Shown piece after piece: positions 1 through 5,534 of a stretch of DNA of 11,891 nucleotides. The stretch covers positions 1 through 11,891 of the forward strand of contig JABDLH010000282.1 in NCBI GenBank assembly GCA_013003145.1. The letters run 5' to 3'. Position numbers and translations under genes: made by a program. The stretch's first letter is position 1. Each line of letters begins with the position of its first letter. The notes under the pieces were generated by a model. That model saw only the letters and a program-made list of their open reading frames with translations, ran no database searches and had not been told where the DNA came from. The DNA comes from Flavobacteriaceae bacterium. GTDB lineage: Bacteria > Bacteroidota > Bacteroidia > Flavobacteriales > Flavobacteriaceae.

Positions 1-39
1 TCATAATCTTTTGTTTAGTTGGTTATCTGAATTGGGTTG

Positions 40-483
40 TTATCTTTTGTAAAAAATATAATCAAGGGCCAGTGGTTCCAGTTCATTGTTCCTGAAATCA
101 ACAGCGATCTGGGCCCGGTGATTTGTAGAATGGTTAATGATATGGAAAAGGATATCCCTTATGGTATTGGTATAGGCTCTTCCCTCGGTACTGACGTAAT
201 CTATCCGCTGTTCAAGATTGTCGGTATTGGTGATAATCTCGAATGAAGTGCGCTGGTTTTCGTAATGCAACTCTCCCCAGTTGGCAACATCCTGTTCCTG
301 CCAAACCTTGTAGGTCGCCGGTTTTTGCATGATCCTGGCGTTCCAGAGGTGGTGGGCATTGAGGATATGGCTGAAAAGAGTCTGACTTTTATCGGGTACG
401 TTACCCAATTTCTGACACTCTTCTATCAGCCTTTTGTTGCAATAGAAATTATAGTCGAACAGTTGATTAAAAAAACCCTTCAT
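40..483 (-). CDS. DinB-family protein
   Basis: A 147-residue protein of the DinB / DNA-damage-inducible-like four-helix-bundle family, probably cytoplasmic since no signal peptide is seen. The family binds a divalent metal through three histidines and includes thiol-dependent transferases and hydrolases; many members have no known substrate. Seen here: the helix HILNAHHLWNAR near residues 39-50 offers the first histidine (His44 or His45), and HIINHSTNHRAQI at 114-126 offers the His118-x3-His122 pair, the usual layout. Length is normal for the family. The ATG lies only 14 nt downstream of the stop codon of the lipoprotein gene at 498-1496, so the two are probably one operon. The link between DinB and the sugar genes is unexplained; the name does not imply a role in DNA damage. 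Family call is secure, substrate unknown. Confidence 0.85.
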   Translation of the reverse strand: MKGFFNQLFDYNFYCNKRLIEECQKLGNVPDKSQTLFSHILNAHHLWNARIMQKPATYKVWQEQDVANWGELHYENQRTSFEIITNTDNLEQRIDYVSTEGRAYTNTIRDILFHIINHSTNHRAQIAVDFRNNELEPLALDYIFYKR

Positions 484-497
484 ACTGCATGTGCTTA

Positions 498-1496
498 TTA
501 ATTAAGATCTTGTGCCGCCTTGAGCAGAAGATCCTTGGTCGCCATGATCCCGGCTTCTTCTCCCATTTTGTCACCTTCGTATTCCACGCCGATAAACCCG
601 GTATAGCCAGCATCCTTGACGATTTGAAGCACCCTGCTGTAGTCTATTTCCGTTTCGTTCCCCGCTTCGTCAAAATCATGTGACTTAGCGCTGACAGCTT
701 TAGCATAGGGCATCAATTCTTTTACGCCTTTATAAATATCGTATTGTTCTTCACAAGTCCAGGAACCGTCCTCTCCGTAATTTCTTTTGATACAGAAGTT
801 GCCGAAATCGGGCAGCGTTCCGCAGTTCTCCATACCTACTTTCTCCATGACCTCTGCCAGTTTTTCAGCATTAGAAGACAGCCCCCCGTGGTTCTCGACC
901 AGGACGTTGATGTTTTTATCTTTAGCATAGGTAGCCAGGCCGGTGAGTCCGTCTACGGAATTAGCAACCCATTCCTCCGGGTTTTCACTACCAGAGAGAT
1001 TCACCCGGATGGCATGACAACCCATTGCAGCGGCAGCATCTACCCACTTATAGTGATTCTCTATCGCCTTTTTCCGAGCAGCAGCATCTGAAGTAGCCAG
1101 GTCTCCCTGCCCGTCTATCATGATCAGGACATTTTTCAGACCATGTTTTTCTGCAGCAGCATTAGATTTTTCTACGAATGCGGCCATGGCCTCCTCAGAA
1201 TAATCTGCAGCTTTTAGTTCTTTATCATATAATTGGCTTACGTATTCCAGGCCACTGAAACCCCAGGCTTTTGCTTTCTCCGCAAACGAATAGGGATCTA
1301 CCCCGTCTTCATTGATCATACGGTGCATGGACCATTGTGCCAGCGAAAGTTCAAAAAAAGGATCTACCGTTTCCGTGGTCAGTGCTTCCTCAGGTTTTTC
1401 GTCATTTTTCTTTTCTTCTTTACAGGAATTGAATGCGAGCAACGCTATTGAAAAAAATGTTAAGGATGCTCTTAGTACTAAATTGTTTTTGATCAT
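498..1496 (-). CDS. Lipoprotein, sugar phosphate isomerase/epimerase-like TIM barrel
   Basis: A 332-residue protein with an N-terminal export signal (residues 1-25, hydrophobic LTFFSIALLAFNSC) ending at a probable lipidated Cys25, so it should be anchored in the envelope. The residues after the cysteine, KEEKK, are rich in Lys/Glu, which resembles the surface-export signals reported for Bacteroidota lipoproteins (inference). Residues about 45-332 match the xylose-isomerase-like TIM barrel (AP endonuclease 2 superfamily). Candidate metal or catalytic residues at strand ends are Glu201 (VENHGG), Asp230 (PDFGNF), His273 (AKSHDF) and Glu305 (GVEYEG). Such exported barrels are common in Bacteroidota sugar-breakdown loci and act as isomerases, epimerases or lyases on sugars or keto-sugars; the substrate cannot be read from sequence. 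It is transcribed away from the GMC oxidoreductase operon and leads into the DinB gene. Confidence 0.85.
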   Translation of the reverse strand: MIKNNLVLRASLTFFSIALLAFNSCKEEKKNDEKPEEALTTETVDPFFELSLAQWSMHRMINEDGVDPYSFAEKAKAWGFSGLEYVSQLYDKELKAADYSEEAMAAFVEKSNAAAEKHGLKNVLIMIDGQGDLATSDAAARKKAIENHYKWVDAAAAMGCHAIRVNLSGSENPEEWVANSVDGLTGLATYAKDKNINVLVENHGGLSSNAEKLAEVMEKVGMENCGTLPDFGNFCIKRNYGEDGSWTCEEQYDIYKGVKELMPYAKAVSAKSHDFDEAGNETEIDYSRVLQIVKDAGYTGFIGVEYEGDKMGEEAGIMATKDLLLKAAQDLN

Positions 1497-1725
1497 GATG
1501 GTTTTTACTTAGACTTATAAATGTTTGGTTATGATTCCGGGGAAGGAAAATCCGGCCCCGTTCCCCTGAAAATTAGTGGTCCAGCCTTTTAAGTTCTGAA
1601 TTACGGGGATTTCACTATTCACACAATACCCCTGAGAACACTGCGAACTTAGGGGAAATAATGAATTTTAAATGTAGAAATTTTATTTAATATTTAATAC
1701 TTTTAGCAAATAAACAATCCCAAAC
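1497..1725. promoter_or_regulatory. Divergent intergenic region with two inverted repeats
   Basis: This 229-bp region separates the minus-strand lipoprotein/dinB unit from the plus-strand GMC operon and must hold both promoters. Two inverted repeats are visible: GGGGAA (1539-1544) with TTCCCC (1561-1566), 16 nt apart, and CCCCTGAG (1629-1636) with CTTAGGGG (1648-1655), 11 nt apart, with one G/T mismatch. A partial -7 match TACTTTTA at 1698-1705 (7 of 8 against TAnnTTTG) lies 20 bp before the GMC start codon but has no -33 TTG at a suitable distance. The repeats could be operators for a regulator shared by both units, or simply RNA hairpins. No regulator gene is adjacent. Confidence 0.35.
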
Positions 1726-3438
1726 ATGAGTAAATTCTATTACAATGAAGAGCAGGAATCGTATGATGCGATTGTTGTAGGAACAGGTATCAGTGGAGGC
1801 TGGGCCGCGAAAGAATTGTGTGAAAACGGTTTAAAGACACTTGTCCTGGACCGGGGACGCATGGTAAAACACATAGAGGATTACCCCACAGCGAACATGG
1901 ATGACTGGGATTTCCCGAACCGCGGAGAATTACCCAGGGAAGAAAAAGCCAAACAACAAAAACAGGCGAGGACCGGGTATACGGTTAAAGCTCCCCATAA
2001 TTTCTGGTTTGTAAATGACCTGGAACACCCTTACAACGAGACCAAACGATTTGACTGGATGCGTGGATACCACGTCGGGGGTCGTTCAATCATGTGGGGA
2101 CGTCACAGCTACCGTTGGAGTGACCTTGATTTTGAAGCCAATCGTCGGGATGGGATTGCCGTAGACTGGCCGGTAAGATATAAGGATATTGCTCCCTGGT
2201 ATGATAAGGTAGAATCCTTTATCGGGGTAACCGGTGAAAAACTGGGATTATCACAATTACCCGATGGAGTTTTTGAGCCCATGATGGAACTGAATTGCGT
2301 GGAACAACAATTCCGCGAGCGCGTAGGGGAAAATTTTGACGGCCGTGTGGTTACCGCCGGGCGTGTTGCCCATATAAACAGTGATAAACAATTTGACGGG
2401 CGTTTACGATGCCAGTACAGGAACCGCTGTATCCGCGGATGTCCTTTTGGGTCATACTTCAGCAGTAACTCCTCTACCCTGCCTGCAGCAGAGCGTACGG
2501 GTAATATGACCCTGAGACCGGATTCTATCGTTCATGAAGTAATGTACGATCCGGATACCAAACGAGCTACAGGGGTTAAAGTGATCGACAGGATCACCAA
2601 AGAAGAATTCGAGTTCAAGGCCAAGGTTGTATTCCTATGTGCCTCTTCTATCGCTTCTACTTCTATATTGATGCAATCTAAATCTGACCGCTTCCCGAAC
2701 GGGATGGGTAATGATTCTGACCAGTTAGGACGCAATATCATGGACCACCACCTCGGGGTAGGCGCCAGTGGAAAGATCGAAGGATTTGACGATAAATATT
2801 ACAAAGGAAGAAAACCAAACGGGGTTTATATTCCACGATTCCGTAACCTGGGGGGCAGTTCTAACAGGAACGACTATATCCGCGGCTACGGCTACCAGGG
2901 AGGTGCCGGCAGAGGTGACTGGAAAGATGCGATTGCCGAACTCTCACACGGGAAGGAACTGAAAGATGCCATTCTTAAACCAGGAGGCTGGACCATGGGA
3001 ATTGGTGGATTCGGGGAAGTATTACCCTACGAAGACAACCGAATGACCCTGGATTACGACAAATTGGACGGCTGGGGATTACCCACAGTGACCTTTGATG
3101 CCGAATTCAAGGAGAACGAATGGAATATGCGGAAGGACATGCAGGAACAAGCCATTGAAATGCTGGAAAAAGCAGGTGCTAAAGAGGTGCAAGGATTTGA
3201 CAATCCAGGTGCCCTGGGTCTTGGAATCCACGAAATGGGAACTGCCCGAATGGGAAGGAATCCCAACACTTCGGTACTGAATGGTTATAACCAGGTACAC
3301 GCCGTGCCTAACGTATTTGTCACCGACGGAGCATTCATGACATCGGCTTCCTGTGTAAACCCTTCACTCACCTATATGGCGTTTACCGCCAGGGCCGTAG
3401 ACCACGCTGTAAAAGAACTTAAAAAAGGAAACATCTAA
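1726..3438 (+). CDS. GMC-family FAD-dependent oxidoreductase (sugar/glycoside dehydrogenase catalytic subunit)
   Basis: A 570-residue glucose-methanol-choline oxidoreductase. FAD-binding Rossmann motif GTGISGGWAAKEL at 19-32 followed by an acidic strand end at LVLDRG (39-44); GMC-specific GYHVGGRSIMWG at 114-125; C-terminal catalytic region HEMGTARMG at 502-510 (His502 candidate base) and NPSLTYMAFTARA at 545-557 (Asn545). A three-cysteine cluster Cys229-x5-Cys235-x3-Cys239 (RNRCIRGCPFGS) matches the region that carries an iron-sulfur cluster in bacterial FAD-glucose, sorbitol and gluconate dehydrogenase large subunits. There is no signal peptide. The stop codon overlaps the next gene by one base (TAATG), and that gene encodes the Tat-exported subunit known in this family to carry the catalytic subunit out of the cell. 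The likely reaction is oxidation of a sugar or glycoside hydroxyl, possibly at C3; substrate and electron acceptor are inferred, not seen. Confidence 0.93.
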   Translation: MSKFYYNEEQESYDAIVVGTGISGGWAAKELCENGLKTLVLDRGRMVKHIEDYPTANMDDWDFPNRGELPREEKAKQQKQARTGYTVKAPHNFWFVNDLEHPYNETKRFDWMRGYHVGGRSIMWGRHSYRWSDLDFEANRRDGIAVDWPVRYKDIAPWYDKVESFIGVTGEKLGLSQLPDGVFEPMMELNCVEQQFRERVGENFDGRVVTAGRVAHINSDKQFDGRLRCQYRNRCIRGCPFGSYFSSNSSTLPAAERTGNMTLRPDSIVHEVMYDPDTKRATGVKVIDRITKEEFEFKAKVVFLCASSIASTSILMQSKSDRFPNGMGNDSDQLGRNIMDHHLGVGASGKIEGFDDKYYKGRKPNGVYIPRFRNLGGSSNRNDYIRGYGYQGGAGRGDWKDAIAELSHGKELKDAILKPGGWTMGIGGFGEVLPYEDNRMTLDYDKLDGWGLPTVTFDAEFKENEWNMRKDMQEQAIEMLEKAGAKEVQGFDNPGALGLGIHEMGTARMGRNPNTSVLNGYNQVHAVPNVFVTDGAFMTSASCVNPSLTYMAFTARAVDHAVKELKKGNI

Positions 3439-4103
3439 TGGACAGAAGAAAAGCACTCAAAAATATGGGGTTATCGCTGGGTTATGCCGTGGCGACACCA
3501 ACCCTGATAAGCCTGATGCAAAGTTGCCAGCAGGAGAAAGCCATGGTATGGACGCCCGATTTCTTTTCCCAGGAAGAAGGCGCCGCAGTGACCAAACTGG
3601 TTGATATCATCCTGCCGAAAACGGACACCCCTGCAGCTTCTGAAGTCCAGGTTCACTTATTTATCGATCGCCTTGCGAACGAGGTGATGGAAAAGGAAAA
3701 ACAAGATCTGTTTAAAATGGGGATGAGCAGGTTTATGGAAGAAGCGGTAAGAGTTTCCGGAAAAGAGAAAGCGGAAGATCTGGAAGCAGAAGACCTGGAA
3801 CCCATACTGGCAGAAGCCTTGAAAAACACTAAGGAAGAAGAAGTGCAGATGTTTGAAAGCATCACCAATTACCAGGAAGCCGTCTCCCAGGGGAAAGCTG
3901 TTACCCTGGATGACGGGATTGCCCGCTTCTCTTTTGCAAATAACCTTCGCGGATTAACGATATGGGGCTACAGTACTTCAGAATACATAGGAGAGGAAGT
4001 ACTGGCATATCTCCCGGTTCCCGGGCAATACGTAGCCTGTGACGATGTGGAAACCCTTACCGGGGGAAAAGCATGGTCTATCGGGATATCTAATTATGAA
4101 TAG
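3438..4103 (+). CDS. Gluconate 2-dehydrogenase subunit 3-like protein, Tat/lipoprotein partner of the GMC enzyme
   Basis: A 221-residue small subunit. The N terminus has a twin-arginine motif (DRRKALKNMG, residues 2-11), a hydrophobic stretch, and a lipobox-like LMQSC ending at Cys30, suggesting Tat export and lipid anchoring. Residues from about 39 match the gluconate 2-dehydrogenase subunit 3 family: FFSQEEGAAVTKLVDIILPKTDTP, then a helical acidic middle and a C-terminal region around GLTIWGYSTSEYIGEEVLAYLPVPGQY. In FAD-dependent sugar dehydrogenases the corresponding small subunit is needed for folding and Tat export of the signal-less catalytic subunit. The start codon shares one base with the GMC stop, and its last 8 bases overlap the next gene, so the three are probably translationally coupled. 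Confidence 0.9.
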   Translation: MDRRKALKNMGLSLGYAVATPTLISLMQSCQQEKAMVWTPDFFSQEEGAAVTKLVDIILPKTDTPAASEVQVHLFIDRLANEVMEKEKQDLFKMGMSRFMEEAVRVSGKEKAEDLEAEDLEPILAEALKNTKEEEVQMFESITNYQEAVSQGKAVTLDDGIARFSFANNLRGLTIWGYSTSEYIGEEVLAYLPVPGQYVACDDVETLTGGKAWSIGISNYE

Positions 4104-5016
4104 ACGAAATTTTATACAAAAAAGTGCCCTTTCCGGCGGAGCGATCTCCCTGGGAGGGGCATTTGCCTTTGGCGCTAATTCCCCTGTCAGGGCCACGCAT
4201 GAATTCGGCCTGCGCTACGCCCCGCATTTGGGAATGTTTAAAGCACACGCAGGGGATGACCCCATTGAGCAGCTGAAATTCATGGCAGAGCAGGGATTCC
4301 GGGCATTCGAGGATAACGAAATGGGCAAGAGAACAGTGGATGAGCAGCAACGGATTGCCGATACTCTTAAAGAACTTGGGATGAGTATGGGTGTATTTGT
4401 CGCCCATACCATTTACTGGAAGGAGGCAAACCTTGCCTCGGGAGATCCGGGGAAGCAGGAAGAATTCCTGCAAGAGATCAAAGCGTCTGTCGCTGTAGCC
4501 AAAAGAGTTGGTGCCACCTGGATGACCGTAGTTCCGGGACATACGGATCCCAGGCTTTCCATGGGCTACCAGACCGCCAATGTGATTGACAGCCTTAAGA
4601 AGGCCAGTGCCATCCTGGAGCCCCACGGATTAGTAATGGTCCTGGAACCCTTAAACTTTTACAACCATCCCGGCCTTTTTCTCACCGGCTCTCCCCAGGC
4701 TTACGAGATTTGCAAAGCCGTTAACTCCCCTTCCTGTAAGATCCTCTTTGATATTTACCACCAACAGATACAGGAAGGCAACCTGATCCCCAATATGGAA
4801 CGTTGCTGGGACGAGATCGCCTACATACAGATCGGGGATAACCCGGGCAGGAACGAGCCCACCACCGGGGAGATCAATTATAAGAACATCTTCCGCTGGC
4901 TGCACCGCCAAGGATACGATGGTATACTGGGGATGGAGCACGGGAATTCCAAACCGGGCAAAGAAGGGGAACTGGCCGTGATCCAGGCCTACAAGGAAGT
5001 AGACGTCACCGCCTGA
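4096..5016 (+). CDS. Tat-exported hydroxypyruvate isomerase family TIM-barrel protein
   Basis: A 306-residue protein starting at the ATG at 4096. This start is preferred over an in-frame ATG at 4039 because it places a clean Tat signal at the N terminus (NRRNFIQKSALSGGAISLGG, residues 2-21) and gives the short overlap ATGAATAG with the preceding gene. The mature part is a xylose-isomerase-like barrel closest to the hydroxypyruvate isomerase (Hyi) family: EPLNFYNHPGLFLTG at 184-198, LFDIYHQQIQEGNL at 217-230, YIQIGDNPGRNEPTTGEINY at 243-262, and GILGMEHGNS at 276-285. Candidate metal/catalytic residues are Glu184, Asp219, Gln245 and Glu281. True Hyi enzymes are cytoplasmic; export and linkage to a sugar dehydrogenase argue for another substrate, perhaps the keto-sugar made by the GMC enzyme (inference). 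Confidence 0.88.
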   Translation: MNRRNFIQKSALSGGAISLGGAFAFGANSPVRATHEFGLRYAPHLGMFKAHAGDDPIEQLKFMAEQGFRAFEDNEMGKRTVDEQQRIADTLKELGMSMGVFVAHTIYWKEANLASGDPGKQEEFLQEIKASVAVAKRVGATWMTVVPGHTDPRLSMGYQTANVIDSLKKASAILEPHGLVMVLEPLNFYNHPGLFLTGSPQAYEICKAVNSPSCKILFDIYHQQIQEGNLIPNMERCWDEIAYIQIGDNPGRNEPTTGEINYKNIFRWLHRQGYDGILGMEHGNSKPGKEGELAVIQAYKEVDVTA

Positions 5017-5116
5017 TCTGCTGTACACCTTGCCGTTCTTAAAAATTAATTGGCAGTTCTTTCACAGCAATTTAACGACCCTTTTAGAAAGAATATCATA
5101 GTTCTCCACGTCTAAG

Positions 5117-5122
5117 GGAGGG
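5117..5122 (+). promoter_or_regulatory. Shine-Dalgarno-like site of tiny membrane protein 1
   Basis: GGAGGG within AAGGGAGGGCTATG. It is unusual here because the neighbouring long genes have A-rich leaders without a clear Shine-Dalgarno sequence, which is typical for Bacteroidota. Its position, close to the ATG at 5125, supports translation of the 27-codon frame, although the spacing is shorter than ideal. Confidence 0.4.
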
Positions 5123-5124
5123 CT

Positions 5125-5208
5125 ATGGAAACCTATATCCTATTTCTTGCCGTGTACGCGGTACTGCTGCTGCTGGGAAAATTAATGTACCAGGCTTTTA
5201 AAAAGTGA
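5125..5208 (+). CDS. Tiny single-span membrane protein (27 aa), copy 1
   Basis: A 27-codon frame below usual annotation cut-offs. The peptide begins METYILFLAVYAVLLLL, an almost wholly apolar membrane span, and ends GKLMYQAFKK with a basic tail, as expected for a small inner-membrane protein with its C terminus inside. A strong Shine-Dalgarno-like run AAGGGAGGG ends 2 nt before the ATG. A similar peptide lies 109 nt downstream; an ungapped alignment has identical M1, L6, L8, Y11, L14, L15 and F25, with conservative changes at many other positions, and both contain the string YQAF. The function is unknown. Small subunits of membrane complexes (KdpF or CydX type) have this general shape, but no partner complex is visible here. 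Confidence 0.55.
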   Translation: METYILFLAVYAVLLLLGKLMYQAFKK

Positions 5209-5249
5209 ACCAACTGAGCGAAAAAGTGCTCATTGGGTTTAAATTTTAA
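5209..5249 (+). terminator. Terminator-like hairpin between the two tiny membrane-protein genes
   Basis: CCAA (5210-5213), a bulged C, TGAGC (5215-5219), the loop GAAAAAGT, then GCTCA (5228-5232) and TTGG (5233-5236) give a nine-pair stem with one bulge. It is followed by GGTTTAAATTTT, a T-rich tail. It begins immediately after the stop codon of copy 1, so it is placed like an intrinsic terminator or attenuator between copies 1 and 2. The tail is interrupted by three A, so its strength is uncertain. Confidence 0.5.
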
Positions 5250-5317
5250 CGTTATCCCGACGTCCGGGTTGGGGTCCTATTGCGTATATACCTCAATATC
5301 AACTTAAACCCCGCAGC

Positions 5318-5404
5318 ATGGACGTTTCGGTTCTCCTACTTTTTATTTACATCTTTTTATTAGTGGCTTCTTACCAGGCATTCAGAGGTTTTATTTCAAA
5401 ATAA
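5318..5404 (+). CDS. Tiny single-span membrane protein (28 aa), copy 2
   Basis: A 28-codon frame encoding a hydrophobic peptide that begins MDVSVLLLFIYIFLLVAS and ends YQAFRGFISK. Length, acidic residue 2, apolar span, Tyr11 and aromatic/basic tail match those of the 27-residue peptide at 5125-5208, which suggests an old tandem duplication. The start is the ATG at 5318; no clear Shine-Dalgarno site precedes it (leader AAACCCCGCAGC), unlike copy 1. The 109-nt spacer contains a terminator-like hairpin, so the copy may have its own promoter, though no good TAnnTTTG match was found. Function unknown. That two similar apolar frames occur side by side by chance in a 500-nt gap is unlikely, which is the main support. 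Confidence 0.5.
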   Translation: MDVSVLLLFIYIFLLVASYQAFRGFISK

Positions 5405-5453
5405 ACCGGAAAGAACGACTGTTCTCCTGCCTTGTAATACACTTGAAATCCCC

Positions 5454-5509
5454 GAAAAAAATACCCCGGGCGATTTCGTTGTGCAGGCACATTGAAATGA
5501 CCGGGGTAT
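5454..5509 (-). terminator. Intrinsic terminator of nrdA
   Basis: Read on the minus strand: ATACCCCGG (5509-5501) pairs perfectly with CCGGGGTAT (5469-5461), followed at once by a run of six T (5460-5455). Inside the 31-nt loop two further pairings stack, ATTTC with GAAAT and TGTG with CACA around the loop CCTG, giving a three-tier hairpin. It begins about 26 nt past the nrdA stop codon. No T run follows in the plus direction, so it mainly serves the minus strand. Confidence 0.85.
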
Positions 5510-5534
5510 CCTGATCAAGAATAAACACTAAAGC

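Noticed and set aside
1698..1705. TACTTTTA as the GMC operon promoter
   Set aside because: Seven of eight matches to the -7 consensus but no -33 element at a usable distance; mentioned only within the intergenic entry.
4039..4095. N-terminal extension of the Hyi-like gene from the ATG at 4039
   Set aside because: It would bury the Tat signal 20 residues inside the protein and lies within the preceding coding sequence; the ATG at 4096 fits better.
4090..4626. 178-codon minus-strand frame antisense to the Hyi-like gene
   Set aside because: Shadow of a strongly supported gene; no recognisable domain, and cysteine- and histidine-rich composition typical of antisense frames.
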